From Mesorhizobium loti (GTDB lineage Bacteria > Pseudomonadota > Alphaproteobacteria > Rhizobiales > Rhizobiaceae), in contig CP050293.1 in assembly GCA_014189435.1 (NCBI GenBank), positions 4,841,001 through 4,905,000 of the forward strand: DNA of 64,000 nucleotides, in the 5' to 3' direction. The position numbers were made by a program, and so were the translations under genes. The notes below the pieces were generated by a model. It ran no database searches, was not told where the DNA came from, and saw only the letters and a list, made by a program, of their open reading frames with translations. The first letter of the stretch is position 1, and each line of letters begins with the position of its first letter. This document shows, piece after piece, positions 16,745 through 25,297 of the stretch.

Positions 16745-18360
16745 CCCGTCCTATTCACGAGCGGCCTGGTTCCTTGCCGCTTGGCGTTCGGTCATGAAGG
16801 TGTGAGGCGTCTTTTTCACCGCAGCTGAGACTGGACTTTGGAACGCGCTGGAGGGTCAAGGTATCGGGTTCGGTGGGGCTTTGATGCCCCGGCGCTCATG
16901 GCCCTGCGGGCTGCAGCGTGATGGCGATCGTTCGGAACAGACTTGCTTCGGGACAGGCGGCGGCGAAGGCCAGACGGATGCGCGAGACGGTTTCGGTGAC
17001 GCGGGCGCCGAGCTTGAGAAGCCTGAGCCGCAGTGTAGAGAACTCGGCGTTGCACAGATGATGGGTCGTGGGCACTGCCTCGCGCAGGGTGAGCATCAAC
17101 CAGTATGCGGCGGTGTGCAGGACGAGACGGACCTGGTTGGCAATCGGTGAGCGGCAGCTGGTGCGGTCGGAGGCGAGCTGGCTCTTGTGCATCTTGATCA
17201 GGTTTTCGGCCTGGCCGCGGGCGCAGTAGATCACATCGTAGACATGCTCGGCGGAGCCTTTGTCGAGATTGGTGACGACGAAGCGGATGTCGAGGCCGAG
17301 GGTGGTTGCCTCGATGCGGGCGCAGGCGCGGCGTTCCGTCCTCCAGGATTTCGCCTTGTATCGGGTCTCGGCATAGCCGCGCAGCACCGGCTTCTGCTCG
17401 AGCGCGCGGCGGGTGCGGATATCGTCGGCGGCTTCATCAACGAGACGCTGGAGAACCTTGTTGCCGGGCAATCCGAAGAGGTAGTCGACCGCATTGTCCT
17501 CGCACCATGCCATGACTTGCGCCCGGCCATAGTGGCCATCGCCGCGGATCAGAATGCGGGTGGTCGGCCAGCGGGCGCGGATGCGCCGGACAAGCCGGCG
17601 CAGATGGCCGCGGATCTCCTTGCCCGCCGGGGTCCTGCCAGGACGCAGGATCATGGCGACCGGGCGTCCTGTCGCGGCGTCGTAGATGTGGATCGGCAGG
17701 AAGCAACGCTCGTCGTAATGGGCGTTGAACAGCGAGAGCTGCTGATGGCCGTGAACGACATCCACCGTGTCGTCGATGTCGAGCGTGACGCTTTTGGGCG
17801 GCGCGGCATAGCTCGACAGCCACAGATCGACCAGCACCCAGCCGAGCCGGATGACGGTGCGCAGGTCGGGCAGGTTCTCGAGGCGCGAGCATGTCGGCTG
17901 CGAGCACAGATCAATCCCGCTGTCGGGCAGCCGCCCGCAGGCGAGCTTGAAGGCCGGGTCGGTGCGCAGCCGGTCGAGATCGTTGGCATCCTCGTAGCCG
18001 CATGCGATCGCAAAGATGCGGGCGCGCACAATGTCGGCCATGGCGTGCGTCACCCGCGCTGGATCGCGCGGATCGTGGATCGCGGCGGCCAGCCTGTCGG
18101 CCAGTTGCAGGCGTCGCTCGGCCGCTGCCAAAAGCATGACGCCACCATCCGAGGTGATGCGTCCGCCGTCAAACGCAGCTGTGATCTTCTTGCGTCCAAC
18201 GGCTGGAAATGAGAGCGGCAGCAACGTATCATCGGTCATGGCGGGTGTGGCTCGCGAGAGGCGGTGGCAGGGTTGGCTTAGACAACCGAATCCTACGCTA
18301 AATCAATCGCTTAGGCTACATCCGCCAACCTCTCAGACGCAACGTCGTGCATAAGACGGG
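16745..18360 (-). mobile_element. IS1380-family insertion sequence
   Basis: Element of 1,616 bp. Its ends are inverted repeats CCCGTCCTATTCACGA (left) and CCCGTCTTATGCACGA (right, reverse complement), matching at 14 of 16 positions. A 4-bp target duplication CTAG lies at 16741-16744 and 18361-18364, the size expected for IS1380. The single transposase gene is intact and the ends look sharp, so the insertion is probably recent. It sits inside a CRP/FNR-type regulator gene. Confidence 0.9.
16896..18239 (-). CDS. IS1380-family transposase
   Basis: DDE transposase of 447 residues. The family hallmarks are the N-terminal FDGGRITSDGGVMLLAAAER, the first catalytic Asp in VTLDIDDTVD (near residue 152), RGDGHYG (near 237) and the C-terminal CARGQAENLIKMHKSQL block with the catalytic Glu. 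The frame is uninterrupted. Its ends are 151 bp and 121 bp inside the element's inverted repeats. Confidence 0.95.
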   Translation of the reverse strand: MTDDTLLPLSFPAVGRKKITAAFDGGRITSDGGVMLLAAAERRLQLADRLAAAIHDPRDPARVTHAMADIVRARIFAIACGYEDANDLDRLRTDPAFKLACGRLPDSGIDLCSQPTCSRLENLPDLRTVIRLGWVLVDLWLSSYAAPPKSVTLDIDDTVDVVHGHQQLSLFNAHYDERCFLPIHIYDAATGRPVAMILRPGRTPAGKEIRGHLRRLVRRIRARWPTTRILIRGDGHYGRAQVMAWCEDNAVDYLFGLPGNKVLQRLVDEAADDIRTRRALEQKPVLRGYAETRYKAKSWRTERRACARIEATTLGLDIRFVVTNLDKGSAEHVYDVIYCARGQAENLIKMHKSQLASDRTSCRSPIANQVRLVLHTAAYWLMLTLREAVPTTHHLCNAEFSTLRLRLLKLGARVTETVSRIRLAFAAACPEASLFRTIAITLQPAGP

Positions 18361-18391
18361 CTAGCCCAAAAGCCTGTTTTGATAAGTCCAT
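18361..18391 (-). pseudogene. Separated 5' end of the CRP/FNR-family gene
   Basis: ATG at 18391 (RBS AGGA) opens MDLSKQAFGL and is cut at the CTAG target duplication by the insertion sequence. The rest of the gene continues in frame at 16740. Confidence 0.75.
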
Positions 18392-18828
18392 TTTGTCCTA
18401 AAAGCCCCACCCATGATCGCCCCTTCGATCAACCTGAAGCTGCAAACCATCAATTGGACAAAAAGTTCCCGCTGTCCTTTCAGCCAATTAGCGTTGCAGT
18501 TTACTACTGTTGGGTACAGCCTTACCACTTTTGGGTGGATCCGTCGTGGTGCCCTGGCACAAAACGACTTCCAGGGCGATCGCGCACTTTCGTCCCGCTC
18601 GCAGCGAGTGTGTGAACCATTGGGATGAAAGTCGACCAGCGCTGGTCATCTCGATCGAAGCCGGCTCCTATAATCCAGCTACCGGAATGGCCTCAGCTAC
18701 TTGCCCTGGGACTTCCGGCAGCCACCGATCGCTCGCCTTCGAACATCTTTTCTAGGCCGCGCTCAGCGAACGTCACCGCTACTTTGCGGTCGCTTCAGCC
18801 GATTAGAGCCCTCGCGAAACAGAACCGC
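18392..18828. other. Intergenic region without a supportable gene
   Basis: It should hold the promoter of the interrupted CRP/FNR gene. Short open frames exist on both strands, but none has a ribosome site, recognisable motifs or convincing codon use. Confidence 0.4.
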
Positions 18829-19406
18829 TCAACTTGATGGCAGCCCTGTTTGACGCTTTTCCGAAAGTCCGTCGGGTACCGCGGGTGGAGCCGAAACCGG
18901 AGTAGCCAATCCCACTCGCGGATCGGGAGCCTGCAATTCTTGCCAAGACGGGCCGGCGATCAGCTGGGTATCTCTATCGAGACCCTCCGTTGCGCCGGTC
19001 GAAACGATTTGCTCCATTGGCTTGGCTGCCGACTTCCGGCGTCGCAGGGCACGTTTGGCGTTGTAAGTCTGCCATCTTTCTTCGGCCACCTCCAGGTCGT
19101 CGAGTGCTGATATGACCGATGCAAGGCGGTTTTCGATTTGGGCAAGTCGCTTCCAGGCGGAAAGCAAGGCAACTGAAACCAGCAAACTGTAGGCCAAAAC
19201 GACAACGGCTGCTCCTGCGGGACTTTCGATGCCGAATACAATCAAGGCCCCGGCTCCAATAAAAAGGCAAGGGCCCCGTAGGCCAGCAACCGGCCCTTAT
19301 TCAGAAGAAGCATCAACGGCCAGGTTGCAGACAGCATCAGAATGGACAACGGTCTGCTGACCGCCCAAGCCACAAGCCCCGGAACAACGTCACTATAAGT
19401 ATCCAT
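18829..19406 (-). CDS. Hypothetical membrane protein, split by an apparent one-base deletion
   Basis: From ATG 19406 (RBS GAGG) the frame reads MDTYSDVVPGLVAWAVSRPL and two hydrophobic segments, then ends at a stop near 19246. Adding one T in the T5 run at 19261-19265 joins it to the downstream frame GAGALIVFGIESPAGAAVVV. That frame continues through a third membrane segment and a coiled-coil, Arg-rich cytoplasmic tail to 18829, giving about 192 residues. I do not recognise the family. The break may be real decay or a sequencing error. Confidence 0.5.
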
Positions 19407-19837
19407 ATCAACCTCAGGCTGGACGAGGCCGGCCGCTTGCTCGGCGCCTGGGAGCGTAGGTTCTCCCTGCGCGCCTGATCGTGGTCGGTGGTGGCGTTCT
19501 AGACCTCCCGGAAGAGCGACAGATTTCCCGGCGAATGTCCTAAGGTCTGAAAGGCTTGTCGGGTAGACCAGATCGACCTTTAGCCGATTTACTACTCAAT
19601 AATGGTAATGGCGACGATGTCCGCGAAGCTGTTATGTTTCCGGCTGACCGGTGACGGGATCGGTCGGTTGGGCGGAAGAAAGCGATTGGGACTTGCCGGA
19701 TGGCAGGGGGCGAACCCTTACATTTCATGCGGTTGAGCGCGCTTGACAGCTAACTGGCCGAACTATTTTGAAGCCATTCAGCCAACCAGCCAACGCTGGA
19801 GGGGGTGAGTTGTGCTGCTGATCGCAAGGATTCGGAA
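19407..19837. other. Upstream region of the polysaccharide locus
   Basis: No gene is supported here. A possible sigma-70 promoter, TTGACA at 19743-19748 with TATTTT 15 bases later, points toward the Wzz/autokinase gene; the spacing is short, so this is tentative. Confidence 0.3.
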
Positions 19838-21934
19838 ATGGCAAGTCCAACTGACAATCCGCTCATAAACCGGGAGTTTCTACCGCTCGACGTCAGGGAG
19901 ATCCTTGATTTCTTCCTCCGCCGATGGAAGTTGGTGTTCAGCATTGCAGCGATCACCTTCTGTTTATTTGTTAGTGCCGCCTATGTAATTCCTCCATCGT
20001 ACACGGGCGTTGCACAAATATTGCTGGATGCCCCGATCGACTATATGACTCCGCAAGATTATTCCAATTCTGACTTTGCCGACAATCCAACATTTATCGA
20101 AAGCCAGATCGCAGTCCTGAGATCCGCTTCACTTCTTCAGCAGGTGGTTGACAGCGAAAAGCTGACGGAAGACCCTGAGATCGGGCCGGCAGCGTTGGCA
20201 TGGCTCCAGGGCTCGCTGGGAGTTTCGCGCGTCGGGCTTGGGAACGTCATTCAAATCGATACAAGCATGTACGACCCCGCGAAAGCAGCATCGCTGGCAA
20301 ATGCGATTGCCCAAGCGTATCTCGCTGATCGAGTCAAATCCCGTTACGAAGGAGTCCAGAAGGCCTCCACATGGCTCAGCGATCGCGCCGCGTATCTGCG
20401 GGCAGAACTCAGTCGTTCTGAACAAGTTGTCCAGAAGTTTCGTATCGATCACAACTTGTTGGCGACGGCCGCGGGCAGCTTGACTGACCAGCAGCTGTCC
20501 GAATTGAATATCGCGTTAATCAACGCGCGCGCCGAATTGTCGGAGAAACGGGCACAATACCAACAAGTTGACAAGTTGCAGGCTAGTGGAGGCGACATCC
20601 AGTCGATGCCTGGCGCGTTGCAATCCGTTGTGGTCAGCGCCCTTCGGGCTCAGTTGTCTCTGGTTAGTCGGCGGGAAGCCGATCTTAAATTGAAGTATGG
20701 CGAACGGCATCCGGATGTCATGACGGCTCAGGCCGAGCGCAGCGACATCGAGGGACAGATCGCCGCTGAAGTCCAGCGTCTCACCGGCAATCTGAAGAAT
20801 GAAGTGGACGCCGCCGAAGCCAGGGAAGCCTCTCTCGCTCGGGCTATGGACTCGGTATCCAACCGGTCCGAAATCGAAGGTCAGGTTGGCGTCCAGTTGC
20901 GCGACCTGGAGAGGATCGCCGCCGCGAACAAGGAACTCTTCGAGACCTTCCTGTCACGCGCGAAGCTCACCGAGGAGAAGTCTACCCTCCTCAACAGCGG
21001 CGTACGGGTGATCACCAATGCCAGTGTTCCGGTCTCGCCAAGTTTCCCGAACAGGCCTCTTTTTGCTGCCCTGGGACTTGTCCTCGGCTTATTCGTCGGG
21101 GGCGCCGGCGCCGTTCTTCGTGAACTTTTCGCTTCCGGCTTCATGGCAAAGAAGCAGATAGAGGACGAGCTGGCCGTTTCGGTTCTTGCGTCCATGCCAA
21201 GAATGCCGGGCTGGTCGAGAGACGCCCAGTCCCAAGCCCAACCTGTGGCCTATCTCGAACGCAGACCACTCTCCAGGTATAGCGAAGCCGTGCGGCGGCT
21301 CCGCCTGGGTATCGAGGCAACACCGGACCTGATCCGTTCGCCGCGCCTCATACTGGTGACATCGGCGATGCCCGGCGAAGGAAAGACAACCCTGGTATTG
21401 AGCCTGGCTTGCTCCGCCGCGGCCGACGGCGAACGGGTTCTGGTCGTCGATGCGGACTTGCGGCTTTCTGCTGCCACGGCCTTCTTCGGCATGGCGGATA
21501 AGGTCGGGTTGGTGGACGTTCTGACTTTACCGATGAGGGCTGCAAACGCAATTCATCGGGACGAACGCTCGGGGATTTCCCTCCTCCCTGCCGGCGCAAG
21601 GACCCGGAACCCGCCTGCCCTTCTTGCTTCCGCGCGAATGCGCTCAGTCCTCGACGAGCTTCGCGGGAGATTCGACACGGTGATCATTGACGCACCACCT
21701 GTTGGACCTGCGGCCGATGCCTCGATCCTAGCGAGGTATGTCGACAAAGTTCTCTTTGTCGTGAAGTGGCGTGAAACCTCGCGCGAGGCCGTTGCCGAAG
21801 GAATTCGCCATCTTGGCGGCCGGTCCAAGATTGCCGGCATCGCCCTGACAATGGTGGACGAACCAAAGCTGCCAAAATATGGCCGCTACACGTCCTTGGA
21901 AAGTAGTGTTTCTGACAGTTACTATCTCAACTAG
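19838..21934 (+). CDS. Wzz-type polysaccharide co-polymerase with tyrosine autokinase domain (ExoP-like)
   Basis: Inner-membrane protein of 698 residues that sets chain length and export of surface polysaccharide. It has a first transmembrane segment at residues 30-50 (FSIAAITFCLFVSAAYV), a long periplasmic coiled coil, and a second segment at about 407-427. The cytoplasmic BY-kinase has Walker A PGEGKTT near 512, Walker A' VVDADLR near 536 and Walker B VIIDAPP near 614. The C-terminal tyrosine cluster is short (YGRYTSLESSVSDSYYLN), so autophosphorylation sites are few. The ATG at 19838 with AAGGA upstream is preferred over a GTG at 19805. It is the first gene of the polysaccharide locus. Confidence 0.93.
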   Translation: MASPTDNPLINREFLPLDVREILDFFLRRWKLVFSIAAITFCLFVSAAYVIPPSYTGVAQILLDAPIDYMTPQDYSNSDFADNPTFIESQIAVLRSASLLQQVVDSEKLTEDPEIGPAALAWLQGSLGVSRVGLGNVIQIDTSMYDPAKAASLANAIAQAYLADRVKSRYEGVQKASTWLSDRAAYLRAELSRSEQVVQKFRIDHNLLATAAGSLTDQQLSELNIALINARAELSEKRAQYQQVDKLQASGGDIQSMPGALQSVVVSALRAQLSLVSRREADLKLKYGERHPDVMTAQAERSDIEGQIAAEVQRLTGNLKNEVDAAEAREASLARAMDSVSNRSEIEGQVGVQLRDLERIAAANKELFETFLSRAKLTEEKSTLLNSGVRVITNASVPVSPSFPNRPLFAALGLVLGLFVGGAGAVLRELFASGFMAKKQIEDELAVSVLASMPRMPGWSRDAQSQAQPVAYLERRPLSRYSEAVRRLRLGIEATPDLIRSPRLILVTSAMPGEGKTTLVLSLACSAAADGERVLVVDADLRLSAATAFFGMADKVGLVDVLTLPMRAANAIHRDERSGISLLPAGARTRNPPALLASARMRSVLDELRGRFDTVIIDAPPVGPAADASILARYVDKVLFVVKWRETSREAVAEGIRHLGGRSKIAGIALTMVDEPKLPKYGRYTSLESSVSDSYYLN

Positions 21935-21949
21935 AGAAAATATTTCGCC

Positions 21950-22513
21950 ATGCTGCACGCTGACTTATCTCATAGTCGCCCTCAAGAGCCGGTAGAAAAA
22001 ATTCACGACGGGGATTCCGCGCGTTGGTGCGTGGTCCAGACGCACCAACATTCCGAGAGCTTGGCGGAGAGGCACCTGTTGTCGCAAAACTTCCGAACCT
22101 ATCTGCCCAAGCGAAGACGAACCGTTCGCCACGCTCGCATTGTCAGAACCGTCTCCAGTGCGTATTTCGACTGCTATCTGTTCGTCTCGCTGGCTGTTCA
22201 TCAGCAGAGCTGGTACCCCATCAACTCGACCGTCGGCGTCCGGAAACTCGTCATGAGCAAAGGTATGCCGACACCGGCGCCATATGGTGTGATTGAGTCT
22301 TTGATCTCAGCAACCGATGACGACGGTATTTTGCACCCCGACATTCTATTGAAGCCAGGCCAAAGGGTTAGGGTCATAGACGGACCGTTCTTGGACCAGC
22401 TTGGTGTTCTTGATCATGTTGGAAATGCTGGAGCAGTCAGAATTCTCCTTGATATTATGAACCGGTCGATTCCAATTACGATCGACCGGGATAAACTTTC
22501 GGTAATTTCTTGA
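21950..22513 (+). CDS. NusG/RfaH-like transcription elongation factor
   Basis: A protein of 187 residues with an N-terminal NGN domain (RWCVVQTHQHSESLAERHL, then LPKRRR and SAYFDCYLFV) and a C-terminal KOW segment (KPGQRVRVIDGPFLDQLG). Specialised NusG paralogues such as RfaH prevent premature termination in long polysaccharide operons. The gene starts 16 bases after the autokinase gene, and the long set of downstream genes is a natural target. No ops-type pause site is identified. Confidence 0.9.
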   Translation: MLHADLSHSRPQEPVEKIHDGDSARWCVVQTHQHSESLAERHLLSQNFRTYLPKRRRTVRHARIVRTVSSAYFDCYLFVSLAVHQQSWYPINSTVGVRKLVMSKGMPTPAPYGVIESLISATDDDGILHPDILLKPGQRVRVIDGPFLDQLGVLDHVGNAGAVRILLDIMNRSIPITIDRDKLSVIS

Positions 22514-22696
22514 AGTCTATGCGTTATTTTTCACCTAACAATTTTTGCTCGGAAGATGCCGAGACCACCGGGCAAGGAGGGATGAATTGGCACCCAATTC
22601 ACCCTCGATGCGGCAGCTTGCAAAAGCCGACATCCCAGCCTTCAGGCCGGCATTGAGAACATTGGATGCTACGTCCCGCCAGTCAGCCGCCAATGG

Positions 22697-24523
22697 ATGG
22701 ATATGGCGCCAATTCGACGACTTTCCAGCGACGATGAGCGATTGACTATCGACGCGATCAACTGGGGAAACCCCTTGCAACCTTCACGGAAATCCAAACC
22801 CGGAAGCCATCGTCCCGCGGACCTTGGAGCGTCTCGGGATGGCCTGCAGCCGCAACAGTATCGTCGCTGGGCTCCAGAGGCCAAGGCAAGCATGCTGACC
22901 GAAACGTTGACGCCGGGGGCGAGTGTTCCAGCGCCAGCCAGGGTGGTTGGCACAAGCCCGTCGGGCAGCAAAGCAGATGCAGGTCTTACACAAACCGACG
23001 GAAGCGCCCCCTTCCTGCCCCTCGAGACGGTGCCGTCCCTGCCGATCGCCACAGAATTGTTTCGAGCATTCAATGAGAGCGGTCTGAAGTACGGAATAAT
23101 TCAGGATCTCGCATCCCTGCAATATGGACTTGCGGGCCGAGACGATCTGGATGTCCTTCTGGACAAACACGACTACCCGGCCTTCTGCTCGATCGTGAGC
23201 AAGCTGCACGGCTGTCGCAGCGTGAGCCTGTCTTGCTACGACAATGTCTGCGCCGGCCGAGAGGACTGGTTCCTGCCCGACTTTTCGCATGGCCGCTATC
23301 TCCATCTCGACATGCATATCGGGGTCCGGGTCGGCTGGGAGTTTCGCAAGCGCTATCCGGTATTCGATCATGCGGCGATTACACGATGGGAGTCGATTTG
23401 CGTGGACGGCGTATCGATCCCGGTCGTCTCTCCCGAAGACGAGATTCGGATAGCAATTGCTCGCTTCGCCTTTCGGGCCTGGGCACTGCCTTGGAGACAA
23501 TGGATCAGTATCGGGGACGGTTGGAAGGACCAATTTGCACGCCTGCCATTTCCGTCAGGCGAGCAAGGCTTGCACGTCGTGGAATACACGCTTGGCGGCG
23601 GGAGAATCGCGAGCTGCAGGTTTCTGCAAAGCGCCGGCGGTCTGGTCGCCCACCGCGGAGATCTTGCCGGACTGCGACGTTCAATCCGGGAAATGTGCGG
23701 CTTCACAGGACGTTACGGAGTAGCCGACGCCGGCGTTCATCTGGCCCGCAAGACCTCGTATCTCGCATTGAGATCCCTTCAGCGATTGATGCCCGGCAGA
23801 TTTCCACCAAAGAGACGGCCTGCGGCTGGTGGCTTTGTAGTGGCGCTCATAGGTCCTGACGGCATGGGAAAGAGCACTCAGGTTGATCGGCTGAAACAGA
23901 TATTTCGATGGAAATTCGGGTGTGCGCAAGCATATGTCGGAATCGGAGACGGCAATGGGTGGTGGCTTCGCAAGGCGTTGCAGACTCTGGTTTTTCCCCA
24001 TAGACGCCGCCTTAAGTCCTTGGCACAGCAAGGTGGCAACAATTCCACTAGCCGAAATTGGTCGAAGGGAGGAGTTGCTGCGGCGGCGTTGGCATTGTGG
24101 GCAGTTTTGATCGCGTTTGAGCGATACGCTGTCGTGAAACGTGCACATCGATGGGCGACGCGCGGCCTGATCGTCATTTGCGACAGGTGGCCGCAAGCGC
24201 TCGGCAGGGGATATCTGGACGGGCCAACCATCCCACCACACCTGTTCAGCATCCCAGGCTTGTCAGCCCTCGCCCGGCTGGAGCAGAGCCTCTATCAGAA
24301 GATGGCAGAATGCCGGCCACACCTCACTTTGCACCTGGTTTCAGATTTTGCCGTCTCCGAGCAGCGAAAGCCGGGAGAAATCAAGAAGGAAGCGTTCGAT
24401 GCGCGGCTATCGCTGATGGCGGAACTGCGAGCGAAGGACAAGAACATCCAAACCATTGACGCGAGCGCCGGCATAGAGGCGGTCGGGCGGGAACTTTTTA
24501 GGCATATCTGGCTGAATTTGTAG
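22697..24523 (+). CDS. Nucleotidyltransferase-like / thymidylate-kinase-like fusion protein
   Basis: A protein of up to 608 residues. The middle part, around RDDLDVLLDKHDYPAF (about residues 157-172), has a D-L-D pattern and later HLDMHIGV, as in nucleotidyltransferase folds. The C-terminal third is a P-loop kinase with GPDGMGKST near 389, VICDRWP near 496 and a helical end, resembling dTMP kinases. The substrate is unknown; phosphorylation of a sugar or of a small molecule in the polysaccharide pathway is possible. The true start may be ATG 22892 (AAGG upstream), since the first 65 residues look low-complexity. Compare the separate nucleotidyltransferase and P-loop genes at 44457 and 47730. 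Confidence 0.7.
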   Translation: MDMAPIRRLSSDDERLTIDAINWGNPLQPSRKSKPGSHRPADLGASRDGLQPQQYRRWAPEAKASMLTETLTPGASVPAPARVVGTSPSGSKADAGLTQTDGSAPFLPLETVPSLPIATELFRAFNESGLKYGIIQDLASLQYGLAGRDDLDVLLDKHDYPAFCSIVSKLHGCRSVSLSCYDNVCAGREDWFLPDFSHGRYLHLDMHIGVRVGWEFRKRYPVFDHAAITRWESICVDGVSIPVVSPEDEIRIAIARFAFRAWALPWRQWISIGDGWKDQFARLPFPSGEQGLHVVEYTLGGGRIASCRFLQSAGGLVAHRGDLAGLRRSIREMCGFTGRYGVADAGVHLARKTSYLALRSLQRLMPGRFPPKRRPAAGGFVVALIGPDGMGKSTQVDRLKQIFRWKFGCAQAYVGIGDGNGWWLRKALQTLVFPHRRRLKSLAQQGGNNSTSRNWSKGGVAAAALALWAVLIAFERYAVVKRAHRWATRGLIVICDRWPQALGRGYLDGPTIPPHLFSIPGLSALARLEQSLYQKMAECRPHLTLHLVSDFAVSEQRKPGEIKKEAFDARLSLMAELRAKDKNIQTIDASAGIEAVGRELFRHIWLNL

Positions 24524-24784
24524 AGGCAGAGCGGGCGGCTCATCGGCCAGAGGTCCATCCCCAACAGACCCTGACGCACGGCCTTCCGCCATCGCGAATC
24601 GACAGGTGTTCCCTGCCAGGGGGAAAGGCCGCCGAGCGCTCGCGCTCGATGGCGGCGCGCCGCTAGAGGCTGTCTCATCCCGGCATCGGCATGGGGCTCC
24701 GACTCGAACGAGCCAATATGGCTCTGTTTCGGACGAGCACCTGTCCCACCCGGCCCGCAGCGCCAAGCATTGAGGGAGGTTGCC

Positions 24785-25228
24785 ATGTCCGACACCATAC
24801 GCAGGACCGGCAGTTGCCTGTGCCGCGGCGTGCAGTTCTCAGTCCGCGGTCCGCCGCTCCGCATTGGTCTTTGCCATTGTAAGGATTGCCGCAAGGCCGG
24901 CGGCTCGGCCTATTCGGCCTTTGCCATCTGGCCGCGCGAGGCCTTCGAGAAGACGGGCCTCGTCAGTTCCTATGGCACGCGCAGCTTCTGCCGGACCTGC
25001 GGCGGCCGCGTCGCCTCGATCGACGACAACGAGGCTGAGGTGATGATCGGCAGCCTCGACGTCGCGCCGACCGATCTCGTACCCGAATATGAATTGTGGA
25101 CCTCAAGGCGCGAGACCTGGCTGCATGCCTTGCCCGGCGCCGAGCAGTTCGAGCACGACCGGCCGGCGGCGCACAACGCTGAAGTGCCGGCACCGAAGTC
25201 GCTGTCGGACGTCGATGCGGCCGCGTGA
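24785..25228 (+). CDS. GFA-family (glutathione-dependent formaldehyde-activating-like) zinc protein
   Basis: A protein of 147 residues with the GFA fold. Cysteine pairs are at GSCLCRGV, LCHCKDCRKAGG and FCRTCGG, the zinc ligands of the family, followed by IGSLD. ATG 24785 is preceded by GGGAGG. Most members have no proven function and they are not usual polysaccharide genes, so this looks like a passenger between the kinase fusion and the glycosyltransferase. Confidence 0.85.
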   Translation: MSDTIRRTGSCLCRGVQFSVRGPPLRIGLCHCKDCRKAGGSAYSAFAIWPREAFEKTGLVSSYGTRSFCRTCGGRVASIDDNEAEVMIGSLDVAPTDLVPEYELWTSRRETWLHALPGAEQFEHDRPAAHNAEVPAPKSLSDVDAAA

Positions 25229-25297
25229 AATTTGATTTTGCGCTCGCCCTTTCACCCGGATGCGCCCCGGATTTCATGTCCCCTGAGGTATAAGCAA

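Noticed and set aside
17187..18212. A 341-codon plus-strand frame inside the insertion sequence
   Set aside because: Antisense of the IS1380 transposase, which has full family motifs.
16092..18387. An identical 16-base word (GGACTTATCAAAACAG on the minus strand) on both sides of the insertion sequence
   Set aside because: One copy lies at the start and one near the end of the same CRP/FNR gene, in different reading frames, and neither is at the element's edge. Chance is enough, and the real target duplication is CTAG.
22545..22745. A 66-codon frame between the NusG-like gene and the kinase fusion
   Set aside because: No ribosome site and no recognisable motif; it overlaps the start of the next gene.
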